A stretch of DNA of 64,000 nt from an uncultured Bacteroides sp. (GCA_948847595.1 CAQOGY010000005.1:124001-188000), one strand, 5' to 3'; counted from the stretch's first letter, positions 24,783-34,255 are shown. Notes: generated by a model from the letters alone, not told the origin. Numbers and translations: made by a program.

Positions 24783-27700
24783 ATGAAAAAACAAGAACTT
24801 TTTAACAACGAAACAAAAGGATTCCCTTACCAACGACAGCCCCGACAAGCGGGCTTGTACGATGCGGCATACGAACACGATGCCTGCGGTGTTGGTATGC
24901 TGGTCAACATTCACGGAGAAAAGTCACACGATGTTGTTGAGTCGGCTTTAAAGGTATTGGAAAACATGCGCCATCGCGGTGCTGAAGGTGCGGATAACAA
25001 GACCGGGGACGGCGCAGGTATCCTGCTGCAAATTCCGCATGAGTTCATCTTATTGCAAGGTATTCCCGTCCCGGAAAAGGGTCGGTATGGTACCGGCCTG
25101 CTCTTTCTTCCGAAAAATGATAAAGACCAAGGAGCTATTTTAAGTATCATTATTGAGGAAATTGAAAAAGAAGGACTTACATTGATGCATCTGCGCAACG
25201 TGCCCACTTGTCCTGAAATTCTGGGAGAAGCTGCCTTAGCCAATGAGCCGGACATCAAGCAGGTGTTTATCACCGGATTTACGGAGACGGAAACGGCTGA
25301 CCGGAAATTGTATCTCATCCGTAAAAGAATTGAGAATAAAGTCAGATTGTCATCCATTCCGGCAAAAGATGATTTTTATGTCGTTTCTCTCTCTACAAAA
25401 AGTATTATATATAAAGGTATGCTTTCGTCGTTGCAACTGCGCAACTACTACCCCGACCTGACGAACAGTTATTTTACCAGCGGACTGGCACTGGTACACT
25501 CCCGTTTCAGTACCAACACGTTTCCTACATGGGGATTGGCACAGCCTTTCCGTCTCCTGGCTCATAATGGTGAAATCAATACCATCCGTGGCAACCGCGG
25601 ATGGATGGAAGCTCGTGAAAGCGTACTCTCCAGTCCAACTTTGGGAGACATCAAGGAGATTCGGCCGATTATACAACCGGGTATGAGTGACAGCGCTTCA
25701 TTGGATAATGTACTGGAATTTCTCGTAATGTCGGGATTGAGTTTACCGCACGCAATGGCGATGCTTGTGCCGGAATCATTTAATGAGAAGAATCCCATCA
25801 GCGAAGAACTGAAGGCATTCTATGAATACCACTCCATCCTGATGGAACCGTGGGACGGGCCGGCTGCCCTGCTTTTCAGCGACGGACGTTTTGCCGGTGG
25901 TATGCTCGACCGTAACGGTCTTCGTCCCGCCCGCTATCTAATTACGAAAAACGATATGATGGTAGTGGCATCCGAAGTGGGCGTGATGGATTTCGAACCG
26001 GGGGATATCAGGGAGAAAGGCCGTTTGCAGCCCGGCAAGATTTTACTGGTGGATACGGAGAAGGGTGAAATCTATTATGACGGCGAATTGAAAAGACAAT
26101 TGGCCGAAGCCAAACCGTATCGTACGTGGTTATCTACCAACCGCATCGAACTGGATGAATTGAAAAGCGGACGTAAAGTGCCTCATCATATAGAGAATTA
26201 TAACCGGATGCTGCGCACTTTCGGTTACTCGAAAGAAGATATTGAACGACTGATTATGCCCATGGCAAGTACCGGCGCAGAACCGATTCAATCAATGGGT
26301 AACGATACTCCTTTGGCTGTTCTTTCAGACAAACCGCAATTGCTATACAATTATTTCCGCCAGCAGTTTGCGCAGGTTACCAATCCGCCGATTGACCCGT
26401 TGCGTGAAGAACTGGTCATGTCACTGACTGAGTATATCGGAGCCGTAGGGATGAATATTCTCACTCCAAGCGAAAGCCATTGCAAAATGGTACGTTTGAA
26501 TCATCCGATTCTAAGCAATACTCAATTGGATATTTTATGTAATATCCGTTATAAGGGTTTCAAGACAGTCAAACTTCCGATGCTCTTTGAGGTAGCGAAA
26601 GGGAAAGCCGGATTGCAGGAAGCATTGGGCAGTCTTTGCAAAATGGCGGAAGAATCCGTGACGGAAGGTGTGAACTATATCATCCTGAGCGACCGTGACG
26701 TGGATGCCGGGCATGCAGTAATTCCATCTCTTCTGGCGGTAAGTGCTGTTCATCATCACTTGATTTCGGTAGGCAAACGTGTTCAGACCGCACTGGTAGT
26801 AGAAAGCGGTGAAATACGCGAAGTGATGCACGCGGCATTATTACTCGGTTTCGGGGCAAGCGCACTGAATCCGTATATGGCATTTGCCGTTCTTGACAAA
26901 TTGGTGAAAGACAGAGATATCCAGTTAGACTATGCTACGGCAGAGAAGAATTATATGAAGTCCATCTGCAAAGGTCTGTTCAAGATTATGAGTAAGATGG
27001 GTATTTCTACCATCCGTTCCTATCGGGGTGCAAAGATTTTCGAAGCGGTCGGTTTGAGCGAAGAGTTGAGCAAGGCTTACTTCGGTGGACTCGGTTCACC
27101 GATTGGGGGTATCCGTCTGGAAGAGATTGCCAGAGATGCCATTGCTTTCCATGAAGAAGGGTTTGCAAAGGAAGTCGATGGATTACTGCCGAACAAAGGG
27201 TTGTATGCTTTCCGGAAAGACGGAGAAAAACACGCGTGGAATCCGGAAACGATCAGTACGCTGCAATTGGCTACCCGGTTGGGTAGTTATAAGAAATTCA
27301 AAGAGTACACGCACTTGGTAGATGAAAAGGAGAAACCTATCTTCTTGCGTGATTTCTTAGGATTCCGTCGCAATCCGATTTCTATTGACCGGGTAGAACC
27401 GGTAGAGAATATTCTGCATCGGTTTGTTACGGGCGCCATGTCTTTCGGTTCCATCAGTAAGGAAGCGCACGAGGCAATGGCTATCGCTATGAATAAGATT
27501 CACGGACGCAGTAATACCGGTGAGGGTGGCGAAGATGCTTCGCGTTTTCAGCCGCTGCCGGATGGCAGTTCCCTGCGAAGTGCCATCAAGCAGGTGGCTT
27601 CGGGGCGTTTTGGTGTGACGGCGGAATATTTGGTGAATGCGGATGAGATTCAGATTAAAGTGGCACAGGGTGCGAAACCGGGTGAAGGGGGACAACTTCC

Positions 27701-29375
27701 GGGATTCAAGGTGAACGATGTGATTGCCAAGACACGTCATTCCATTCCGGGAATTTCTCTGATTTCTCCCCCGCCCCATCACGATATTTATTCGATTGAG
27801 GATTTGGCTCAATTGATTTTCGATTTGAAGAATGTGAATCCGCAGGCTAAAATCAGTGTGAAGTTAGTTGCGGAAAGTGGCGTAGGTACGATTGCCGCAG
27901 GTGTGGCAAAGGCGAAGGCGGACTTGATTGTTATTTCCGGTGCCGAAGGGGGCACGGGGGCTTCTCCCGCTTCTTCTATCCGCTATGCGGGTATCTCTCC
28001 CGAACTGGGCTTGAGCGAGACACAACAGACATTGGTTCTAAACGGGCTTCGCGGCCAGGTAGTTCTGCAAGTTGACGGACAATTGAAAACCGGACGGGAC
28101 ATTATCTTAATGGCATTGATGGGAGCAGAAGAATATGGTTTTGCTACCTCTGCACTGATTGTATTGGGTTGCGTGATGATGCGCAAATGTCATCAGAATA
28201 CTTGTCCGGTGGGAGTTGCCACACAGGATGAGGAATTGCGCAAACGTTTCCACGGACGCAGCGAATATTTAGTCAACTTTTTCACGTTCCTCGCACAGGA
28301 AGTCCGTGAGCATTTGGCTGAAATGGGATTCACCCGAATGGATGATATTATCGGGCGTACGGATTTGATTGAACGTAAGTCTGTTGAACTTAAATCCGTT
28401 GGACATATGTCCGTTGAGCATAAATCCGAAGCCCATATTCCGAATCCGAAACATGCGTTAATTGATTTCACGAAGATGCTGGCACGCATTGACAACAGTG
28501 CCGCTATCCGTCACGTCATCGACCAGGATCATGGAATTTCTACTGTTAAAGATGTAGCTATCATTGATGCTGCCCGGGATGCCATCGAACACGAGAAAGA
28601 AATTTCGTTGGAATATACGATTGCGAATACAGACCGGGCAATAGGCGCTATGCTTTCAGGAGTGATTGCGAAAAAGCAGGGCGCCAGGGGATTACCGGAA
28701 CATACGCTAAACGTGAAGTTCAAAGGTTCGGCAGGTCAGTCTTTCGGTGCGTTCCTTGTGCCGGGTGTCAACTTTAAACTGGAAGGTGAAGCGAACGATT
28801 ATCTGGGTAAAGGTTTGAGTGGCGGACGTATCGCCGTACTGCCCCCGATCCGCAGTAACTTCGAAGCTGACAAGAACACAATAGCAGGTAACACCTTGCT
28901 TTACGGCGCTACAAGCGGGGAAGTATATATCAATGGCCGTGTAGGTGAACGTTTTGCCGTGCGCAACTCGGGTGCTGTCGCCGTAGTAGAAGGTGTAGGC
29001 GACCACTGTTGCGAATACATGACCGGTGGCCGTGTAGTAGTTCTCGGACAAACCGGACGTAACTTCGCAGCCGGCATGAGTGGTGGTGTAGCGTATGTAT
29101 GGAACAAAGACGGGAACTTCGATTATTTCTGTAATATGGAAATGGTAGAATTATCTCTTATCGAAGAAGCCGGCTACCGGAAAGAATTACACGAACTGAT
29201 TCGTCAACACTACCTGTACACAGGTTCCAAACTGGCACGAACCATGCTCGATGACTGGAATCACTACGTAGACCAATTCATCCAAGTAGTACCCATCGAA
29301 TACAAAAAGGTATTGCAGGAAGAACAAATGAGAAAGCTACAACAAAAAATCGCAGACATGCAAAGAGACTATTAG
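24783..29375 (+). CDS. gltB: Glutamate synthase, large subunit
   Basis: 1530 residues. A 34-residue propeptide precedes the Ntn nucleophile Cys35 (EHDACGVGML). The glutaminase domain includes GDGAGILLQIPHEF and VHSRFSTNTFPTW. The central and FMN/synthase domains include PPPHHDIYSIEDLAQLIFDLK and SGAEGGTGASP. The 3Fe-4S cysteines lie in RKCHQNTCPVG. The GXGXG domain near the C terminus has LSGGRIAVLPP and GMSGGVAYVW. It forms glutamate from 2-oxoglutarate and glutamine, with GltD supplying electrons. An unusual block of four 5-residue repeats (residues 1199-1218) sits after the Fe-S region. gltD follows after a repeat-filled 120-bp spacer. Confidence 0.98.
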   Translation: MKKQELFNNETKGFPYQRQPRQAGLYDAAYEHDACGVGMLVNIHGEKSHDVVESALKVLENMRHRGAEGADNKTGDGAGILLQIPHEFILLQGIPVPEKGRYGTGLLFLPKNDKDQGAILSIIIEEIEKEGLTLMHLRNVPTCPEILGEAALANEPDIKQVFITGFTETETADRKLYLIRKRIENKVRLSSIPAKDDFYVVSLSTKSIIYKGMLSSLQLRNYYPDLTNSYFTSGLALVHSRFSTNTFPTWGLAQPFRLLAHNGEINTIRGNRGWMEARESVLSSPTLGDIKEIRPIIQPGMSDSASLDNVLEFLVMSGLSLPHAMAMLVPESFNEKNPISEELKAFYEYHSILMEPWDGPAALLFSDGRFAGGMLDRNGLRPARYLITKNDMMVVASEVGVMDFEPGDIREKGRLQPGKILLVDTEKGEIYYDGELKRQLAEAKPYRTWLSTNRIELDELKSGRKVPHHIENYNRMLRTFGYSKEDIERLIMPMASTGAEPIQSMGNDTPLAVLSDKPQLLYNYFRQQFAQVTNPPIDPLREELVMSLTEYIGAVGMNILTPSESHCKMVRLNHPILSNTQLDILCNIRYKGFKTVKLPMLFEVAKGKAGLQEALGSLCKMAEESVTEGVNYIILSDRDVDAGHAVIPSLLAVSAVHHHLISVGKRVQTALVVESGEIREVMHAALLLGFGASALNPYMAFAVLDKLVKDRDIQLDYATAEKNYMKSICKGLFKIMSKMGISTIRSYRGAKIFEAVGLSEELSKAYFGGLGSPIGGIRLEEIARDAIAFHEEGFAKEVDGLLPNKGLYAFRKDGEKHAWNPETISTLQLATRLGSYKKFKEYTHLVDEKEKPIFLRDFLGFRRNPISIDRVEPVENILHRFVTGAMSFGSISKEAHEAMAIAMNKIHGRSNTGEGGEDASRFQPLPDGSSLRSAIKQVASGRFGVTAEYLVNADEIQIKVAQGAKPGEGGQLPGFKVNDVIAKTRHSIPGISLISPPPHHDIYSIEDLAQLIFDLKNVNPQAKISVKLVAESGVGTIAAGVAKAKADLIVISGAEGGTGASPASSIRYAGISPELGLSETQQTLVLNGLRGQVVLQVDGQLKTGRDIILMALMGAEEYGFATSALIVLGCVMMRKCHQNTCPVGVATQDEELRKRFHGRSEYLVNFFTFLAQEVREHLAEMGFTRMDDIIGRTDLIERKSVELKSVGHMSVEHKSEAHIPNPKHALIDFTKMLARIDNSAAIRHVIDQDHGISTVKDVAIIDAARDAIEHEKEISLEYTIANTDRAIGAMLSGVIAKKQGARGLPEHTLNVKFKGSAGQSFGAFLVPGVNFKLEGEANDYLGKGLSGGRIAVLPPIRSNFEADKNTIAGNTLLYGATSGEVYINGRVGERFAVRNSGAVAVVEGVGDHCCEYMTGGRVVVLGQTGRNFAAGMSGGVAYVWNKDGNFDYFCNMEMVELSLIEEAGYRKELHELIRQHYLYTGSKLARTMLDDWNHYVDQFIQVVPIEYKKVLQEEQMRKLQQKIADMQRDY
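28377..28436 (+). repeat. Four 15-bp tandem repeats inside gltB
   Basis: In-frame degenerate units encode KSVEL, KSVGH, MSVEH and KSEAH. They fall in a linker between the synthase domain and the GXGXG domain, so length change would not break the frame. Confidence 0.8.
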
Positions 29376-29491
29376 GTAGTGATTAACGGTTTAGTGATTA
29401 GTGATTAATGAAGGGAAGCTATAAAGATGCACTAATCACTAAACATTAATCACCAACCGTTAATCACTAATCATTAATCACTAATCACTAA
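29376..29491 (+). repeat. TGATTA/TAATCA repeat hairpin between gltB and gltD
   Basis: The spacer is almost wholly built of TAGTGATTA-type units on the left (29377-29410) and their complements (CACTAATCA, TTAATCACTAA) on the right (29430-29491). 29444-29469 is the reverse complement of the left arm with about 8 bp missing. The gltB-gltD transcript would carry a large imperfect hairpin. Possible roles are mRNA stability, attenuation or translational tuning; none can be proven here. Confidence 0.7.
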
Positions 29492-29495
29492 AATT

Positions 29496-30842
29496 ATGGG
29501 AGATCCTAAAGCATTTCTAAATATACCTCGACAAGAGGCGGGATACCGTCCTGTGAGCGAGCGAATCACTGACTATAGTCAGGTGGAACAGACATTGAAT
29601 ACGAATAGCCGTAAGTTGCAGGCTTCGCGCTGCATGGATTGCGGTGTACCTTTCTGTCACTGGGCGTGTCCGATAGGGAATAAACAACCTGAATGGCAGG
29701 ATGCGTTGTACAGGGGCAAATGGAGGGAAGCGTATGAAGTGTTATCGTCTACTTGCGATTTTCCGGAATTTACGGGGCGTATCTGCCCGGCTCTTTGCGA
29801 GAAATCATGCGTGTTGAAACTTTCGTGTGACCAACCGGTGACTATCCGTGAGAATGAAGCGGCGATTGTGGAAGCTGCTTTCCGTGAAGGATATATACAT
29901 ATACAAACTCCCGAAAGAAATGGAAAGAAAGTTGCAGTAATTGGTGCAGGCCCTGCCGGATTGGTCGTAGCCAACCAGTTGAACCTGAAAGGATATAGCG
30001 TCACATTATTTGATAAAGACGAAGCACCCGGCGGATTGCTGCGCTTCGGTATTCCCAACTTCAAACTGGATAAAAACGTAATCGACCGACGCATGAAAAT
30101 ATTGGCGGCAGAGGGTATTCAGTTTGAGATGGGTGTGGAAATAGATGTCAATCATTTGCCGGAAGGTTTCGACGCTTACTGCATCTGTACGGGAACACCG
30201 ACAGCACGGGATTTGAGTATTCCGGGACGGGAACTGAAAGGCATTCACTTCGCCCTAGAAATGTTGGCTCAACAAAACAGGATTTTGGAAGGTCAGACTT
30301 TCCCTAAAGACAAGTTAGTGAATGCCAAAGGAAAGAAAGTACTTGTGATTGGCGGTGGTGATACCGGTTCTGACTGTATCGGAACCAGTGTGCGTCAAGG
30401 AGCTGCCAGTGTCACTCAAATTGAAATCATGCCGAAACCACCCGTTGGCTACAATCCCGCTACCCCGTGGCCGCAATGGCCGGTAGTCTTCAAGACGACT
30501 TCAAGCCATGAAGAAGGTTGCACACGCCATTGGTGCCTGGCTTCCAATCAATTCCTCGGAAAGAACGGAAAGGTGACAGGTGTAGAGGTGGAAGAGGTAG
30601 AATGGATTCCGGCAACAGACGGCGGGCGCCCGACAATGAAACCTACCGGAAAAAAAGAGGTAATCGAGGCGGATATGGTATTGCTGGCTATGGGATTCTT
30701 GAAACCGGAACAACCGCAATTTGCCGATAATGTATTCCTTGCCGGAGATGCAGCTACCGGAGCCAGTTTGGTAGTACGTGCCATGGCAGGCGGACGGAAA
30801 GCGGCTGCGGAAATAGATGCTTATTTAACAACCAAAAATTAA
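29496..30842 (+). CDS. gltD: Glutamate synthase, small subunit
   Basis: 448 residues. The N-terminal Fe-S region has cysteines in ASRCMDCGVPFCHWACPIGN and CPALCEKSCVLKLSC. The FAD site is VAVIGAGPAGLVVANQLNLKGYSVTLFDK, and the NADPH site VLVIGGGDTGSDCIGTS. The C-terminal FAD contact is FLAGDAATGASLVVRAMAGGRKAA. It oxidises NAD(P)H and delivers electrons to GltB. asnB follows after 4 bp. Confidence 0.97.
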   Translation: MGDPKAFLNIPRQEAGYRPVSERITDYSQVEQTLNTNSRKLQASRCMDCGVPFCHWACPIGNKQPEWQDALYRGKWREAYEVLSSTCDFPEFTGRICPALCEKSCVLKLSCDQPVTIRENEAAIVEAAFREGYIHIQTPERNGKKVAVIGAGPAGLVVANQLNLKGYSVTLFDKDEAPGGLLRFGIPNFKLDKNVIDRRMKILAAEGIQFEMGVEIDVNHLPEGFDAYCICTGTPTARDLSIPGRELKGIHFALEMLAQQNRILEGQTFPKDKLVNAKGKKVLVIGGGDTGSDCIGTSVRQGAASVTQIEIMPKPPVGYNPATPWPQWPVVFKTTSSHEEGCTRHWCLASNQFLGKNGKVTGVEVEEVEWIPATDGGRPTMKPTGKKEVIEADMVLLAMGFLKPEQPQFADNVFLAGDAATGASLVVRAMAGGRKAAAEIDAYLTTKN

Positions 30843-30846
30843 AGTT

Positions 30847-32514
30847 ATGTGTGGAATAGCAGGTATACTCAATATAAAAGTTCAGACCAAAGAGCTAAGG
30901 GATAAAGCACTGAAAATGGCCCAGAAAATCCGTCATCGCGGACCGGACTGGAGCGGAATCTATGTAGGCGGAAGTGCCATCCTAGCACACGAACGTCTTT
31001 CCATTGTCGACCCGCAAAGTGGCGGTCAACCCTTATATTCGCCCGACCGGAAACAGGTGCTCGCCGTAAACGGTGAAATCTACAACCACCGTGATATTCG
31101 TGCAAAGTACGCCGGGAGATATGATTTTCAGACAGGCAGTGATTGTGAGATCATTCTTGCCCTTTATAAAGATAAAGGTATTCATTTTCTGGAAGACATC
31201 AGTGGTATCTTTGCCTTTGTCCTTTATGACGAAGAGAAAGATGAGTTCCTGATTGCCCGTGACCCTATCGGCGTTATACCTTTATATATAGGTAAGGACA
31301 AAGAGGGAAAAGTCTACTTCGGCAGCGAACTGAAAGCGCTTGAAGGATTTTGTGACGAATACGAAGTATTCCTTCCCGGACATTACTATTACAGTAAAGA
31401 AGGAAAGATGAAACGCTGGTATTCGCGTGACTGGACAGAATATGAAACTGTAAAAGATAACAATGCCCGTACCGCTGATGTAAAAACAGCGTTAGAAGAT
31501 GCCGTTCATCGCCAGTTGATGAGTGATGTACCTTACGGAGTACTTCTTTCCGGTGGCCTGGACAGTTCCGTCATTTCCGCTATCGCCAAGAAATATGCAG
31601 CCAAACGTATAGAAACAGACGGAGCAAGCGATGCCTGGTGGCCGCAGCTTCACTCTTTTGCCATCGGTCTGAAGGGTGCGCCCGATTTGATAAAGGCTCG
31701 TGAGGTTGCCGAATATATCGGAACGGTGCATCATGAAATAAACTACACCGTGCAGGAAGGACTGGATGCGATTCGTGACGTTATCTATTTCATCGAGACG
31801 TATGATGTAACTACTGTGCGGGCTTCCACTCCCATGTATTTGCTGGCACGTGTCATCAAGTCCATGGGTATCAAAATGGTGTTGAGTGGTGAAGGTGCTG
31901 ATGAAGTTTTCGGCGGTTATCTCTATTTTCACAAAGCCCCTACTCCACAGGCGTTCCACGAAGAAACAGTACGCAAACTTTCAAAATTACATATGTATGA
32001 CTGTCTCCGGGCTAATAAGAGTTTATCTGCCTGGGGAGTAGAAGGACGTGTCCCCTTCCTTGATAAAGAGTTTCTTGATGTGGCAATGACGCTGAATCCG
32101 AAAGCCAAAATGTGCCCCGGAAAGGATATTGAAAAAAGAATCGTACGTGAGGCTTTCGCCGATATGCTGCCGGAAAGCGTGGCATGGAGACAGAAAGAGC
32201 AGTTCAGTGACGGTGTGGGATATTCCTGGATTGATACATTGAAAGAAATAACAACCGCTGCCGTAAGTGACGAACAAATGGCACATGCAGCCGAACGTTT
32301 CCCCATCAATATTCCGCAAAACAAGGAAGAATATTATTACCGCAGCATCTTTGAAGAACATTTCCCCAGTGAAAGTGCGGCTCGCAGCGTACCGAGTGTT
32401 CCCAGCGTAGCCTGCTCTACGGCAGAAGCGCTGGCATGGGATATTTCTTTCAGAAACCTGAACGAACCAAGCGGACGCGCAGTAAAAGGAATACATGAAG
32501 AAGCCTATACTTAA
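30847..32514 (+). CDS. asnB: Asparagine synthase (glutamine-hydrolysing), AsnB
   Basis: 555 residues. Cys2 (MCGIAGILNI) is the glutaminase nucleophile, with RHRGPDWSGIYV and NGEIYNHRDIR. The synthetase domain has the PP-loop SGGLDSSVISAIAKKYA and GEGADEVFGGYLYFHKAP. It makes asparagine from aspartate, glutamine and ATP. It is the third gene of gltB-gltD-asnB, so ammonia assimilation and asparagine synthesis are cotranscribed. A low-complexity Ser/Ala/Val tract (SAARSVPSVPSVACSTAEA) lies in the C-terminal tail where family members vary. Confidence 0.96.
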   Translation: MCGIAGILNIKVQTKELRDKALKMAQKIRHRGPDWSGIYVGGSAILAHERLSIVDPQSGGQPLYSPDRKQVLAVNGEIYNHRDIRAKYAGRYDFQTGSDCEIILALYKDKGIHFLEDISGIFAFVLYDEEKDEFLIARDPIGVIPLYIGKDKEGKVYFGSELKALEGFCDEYEVFLPGHYYYSKEGKMKRWYSRDWTEYETVKDNNARTADVKTALEDAVHRQLMSDVPYGVLLSGGLDSSVISAIAKKYAAKRIETDGASDAWWPQLHSFAIGLKGAPDLIKAREVAEYIGTVHHEINYTVQEGLDAIRDVIYFIETYDVTTVRASTPMYLLARVIKSMGIKMVLSGEGADEVFGGYLYFHKAPTPQAFHEETVRKLSKLHMYDCLRANKSLSAWGVEGRVPFLDKEFLDVAMTLNPKAKMCPGKDIEKRIVREAFADMLPESVAWRQKEQFSDGVGYSWIDTLKEITTAAVSDEQMAHAAERFPINIPQNKEEYYYRSIFEEHFPSESAARSVPSVPSVACSTAEALAWDISFRNLNEPSGRAVKGIHEEAYT

Positions 32515-32589
32515 TTTGTCGAAAAGTAATAGAATGGATTATTTCTGTTATTCTTTTGTAGCATTTCTATTCTAAAATCCCTAAGATTA

Positions 32590-32632
32590 ACGCAGATTAG
32601 CATATTATTGTCTGATTTGCGTTTTCTTTTTT
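32590..32632 (+). terminator. Terminator after asnB
   Basis: Arms 32590-32600 and 32612-32622 pair over 11 bp with G-U pairs in the plus-strand RNA. They are followed by TTTCTTTTTT. Confidence 0.7.
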
Positions 32633-32641
32633 ATACTTTTG
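32608..32641 (+). promoter_or_regulatory. Promoter of the GDPD gene, overlapping the asnB terminator
   Basis: tacttttg at 32634-32641 is a perfect TAnnTTTG, with TTG at 32608-32610 as a possible -33 (23 bp). Start near 32648 leaves a 40-nt leader. Confidence 0.5.
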
Positions 32642-32687
32642 AAGCCAAACCCAATTAAATCTATTAAACCTTTTAAAGACCAGACAA

Positions 32688-33452
32688 ATGAATTTAAAGA
32701 AAATGATGATGGCTTCTGCCCTTTTAGTAACTGCTTGCTGTATGCAGGCACAGACAAAAGTAATTGCCCACCGTGGTTATTGGAAAACCCCGGGTTCATC
32801 ACAAAACAGTATTACCGCGCTTCAAAAAGCAGATTCCATCGGGTGCTACGGTTCAGAATTTGATGTATGGATTGCCAAAGATAACAAACTGGTTGTCAAT
32901 CATGATCCCGTTTATAAAATGCGACCGATGGAATATTCCAAAGGGGATGCACTGACCGGGCTGAAACTCTCCAACGGAGAAAACCTGCCTAGTTTAAAAC
33001 AATATTTGGAAGCAGGAAAAAAATGCAATGCCCAATTAATACTCGAACTCAAAGCACACAGTACCAAGAAGCGTGAGACAAAAGCTGTGCAGGAAATTGT
33101 GGCTATGGTAAAAAGTATGGGATTGGAAAGCCGCATGGAATATATCACTTTCTCTCTGCACGCCATGAAAGAATTTATCCGCCTGGCACCAGCCGGAACC
33201 CCGGTATTCTATCTGAATGGCGACTTATCTCCGAAAGAATTAAAAGAGCTCGGTGCTGCGGGACTTGACTATCACTTCGGCGTAATAAAAAAACATCCCG
33301 AATGGATTAAGGAAGCGCATGACCTTGGCTTGAAAGTCAATGTGTGGACAGTGGATGAGGCAGAAGACATGAAATGGCTGATTGAGAATAAAGCAGACTT
33401 TATTACTACCAATGAGCCGGTTATATTGCAGAAAGAGCTTAAGCAACAATAA
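32688..33452 (+). CDS. Glycerophosphodiester phosphodiesterase family protein, exported
   Basis: 254 residues with a signal peptide (MNLKKMMMASALLVTACCMQAQ, cleavage near AQ). The TIM-barrel GDPD signature is visible: catalytic His-Arg in VIAHRGYW, metal ligands in GSEFDVWIAKD (Glu-x-Asp), second catalytic His in VVNHDPVY, and Glu in LILELKAH. C-terminal VNVWTVDEAEDMKWLIENKADFITTNEP is the usual family ending. The segment equivalent to P-E-N-T reads SSQNS, so the Glu there is Gln. The enzyme would cleave glycerophosphodiesters in the periplasm, releasing glycerol-3-phosphate; the true substrate is open. It stands alone between two terminator-like elements. Confidence 0.88.
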   Translation: MNLKKMMMASALLVTACCMQAQTKVIAHRGYWKTPGSSQNSITALQKADSIGCYGSEFDVWIAKDNKLVVNHDPVYKMRPMEYSKGDALTGLKLSNGENLPSLKQYLEAGKKCNAQLILELKAHSTKKRETKAVQEIVAMVKSMGLESRMEYITFSLHAMKEFIRLAPAGTPVFYLNGDLSPKELKELGAAGLDYHFGVIKKHPEWIKEAHDLGLKVNVWTVDEAEDMKWLIENKADFITTNEPVILQKELKQQ

Positions 33453-33483
33453 ATCAAGACATATTTAATCATTTAGTATCCGA

Positions 33484-33576
33484 GCTTAAAGCAACGGAGC
33501 ATTCCTTTTAAAGGAAGAGGGCATTCCTCGGTGTGCAACGGGTGGTTCCTTTTAAAGGAACCACCCGTTGCTTTAA
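33484..33576 (+). terminator. Strong hairpin with duplicated ttccttttaaaggaa core after the GDPD gene
   Basis: 33535-33552 and 33554-33571 form an 18-bp perfect stem, one of the strongest in the window, with an A/T-rich tail. A second copy of the 15-bp palindrome ttccttttaaaggaa lies at 33502-33516, besides the one at 33546-33560. aaagcaacgg at 33488-33497 can also pair with the right arm, giving alternative folds. Terminator for the GDPD gene and, on the minus strand, for the thioredoxin-fold gene. Confidence 0.65.
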
Positions 33577-33691
33577 AAGAAAAAACAGCTATTCATAATA
33601 CATTAATAATCAAATATTTGCCAAATCATTCATTTGACATTGGAGAGAACATCCGTATTTCCACAAACACCAATAAAATATTACAGCCAAT

Positions 33692-33988
33692 TCATCTGAA
33701 ATCATCCAGCACCTCTTTCAACTCTTCCACCGTCAATTCTCCTACTTGCCGCCAAAGTTCATTTCTTTTATGCAATAAGAGGAATGCCGGAACAGTATCT
33801 ATATTGTGCGCATCGGCGATTGCTTTATTCTCTCCAACATTTACCTTTACTAATTCAATCGTCCTCTTTTCATAAGTACGAAGTATCGGTCCTATCCATT
33901 CGTAATGAGGCGACCAGTCGGCATAAAACACAAGCAACACCAAATGATTGGTCCTTACTGCCGTTTCTAATTGTTTTTCTATATTCAT
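33692..33988 (-). CDS. Thioredoxin-fold protein lacking the CxxC active site
   Basis: 98 residues spanning a whole thioredoxin fold: LVLLVFYADW, then ..WIGPILRTYEK.., VKVNVGENKAIADAHNIDTVPAFLLLHKRNELWRQVG, with the cis-Pro in TVPAF. Where thioredoxin has W-C-G-P-C this protein reads W25-S-P-H-Y29, and no cysteine occurs anywhere. It cannot do dithiol exchange. It could be a binding or chaperone-type thioredoxin-like protein. The frame is intact and the rest of the fold is well kept, so it is not an obvious pseudogene. It is monocistronic between GDPD and dapF, on the opposite strand. Confidence 0.8.
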   Translation of the reverse strand: MNIEKQLETAVRTNHLVLLVFYADWSPHYEWIGPILRTYEKRTIELVKVNVGENKAIADAHNIDTVPAFLLLHKRNELWRQVGELTVEELKEVLDDFR

Positions 33989-34217
33989 ATTTCTGCATTT
34001 TTATGTTAAGTATAGTGCTAAAACAACGGATATAGGAAAAGGTTCTTCGGATTATCCAGGCTAAATATTCTTTATATATTATGAAAGAATATGCAAAACC
34101 GCTCACCCAAATAACAATTTATCAATATACAGATGTGTATAATTTCAATTTATAAGCATATATAGCTACATACTAAGCGATTGAAAGTTCATTAAAAATA
34201 AATAGATATTAGATATA
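33989..34217. other. AT-rich intergenic region between the thioredoxin-like gene and dapF
   Basis: A 315-bp gap in all. No supported open frame, RNA gene or strong repeat is seen. The short frames crossing it are antisense or AT-rich chance openings. Promoters for both divergent genes must lie here; only the dapF one is recognisable. Confidence 0.4.
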
Positions 34218-34247
34218 CTTTTCAACAAAACATAAAACAAAAAGTCA

Positions 34248-34255
34248 TACCTTTG
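34248..34255 (+). promoter_or_regulatory. dapF promoter, -7 element
   Basis: tacctttg is a perfect TAnnTTTG. Start near 34262 leaves a leader of about 40 nt. No clear -33. Confidence 0.5.
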
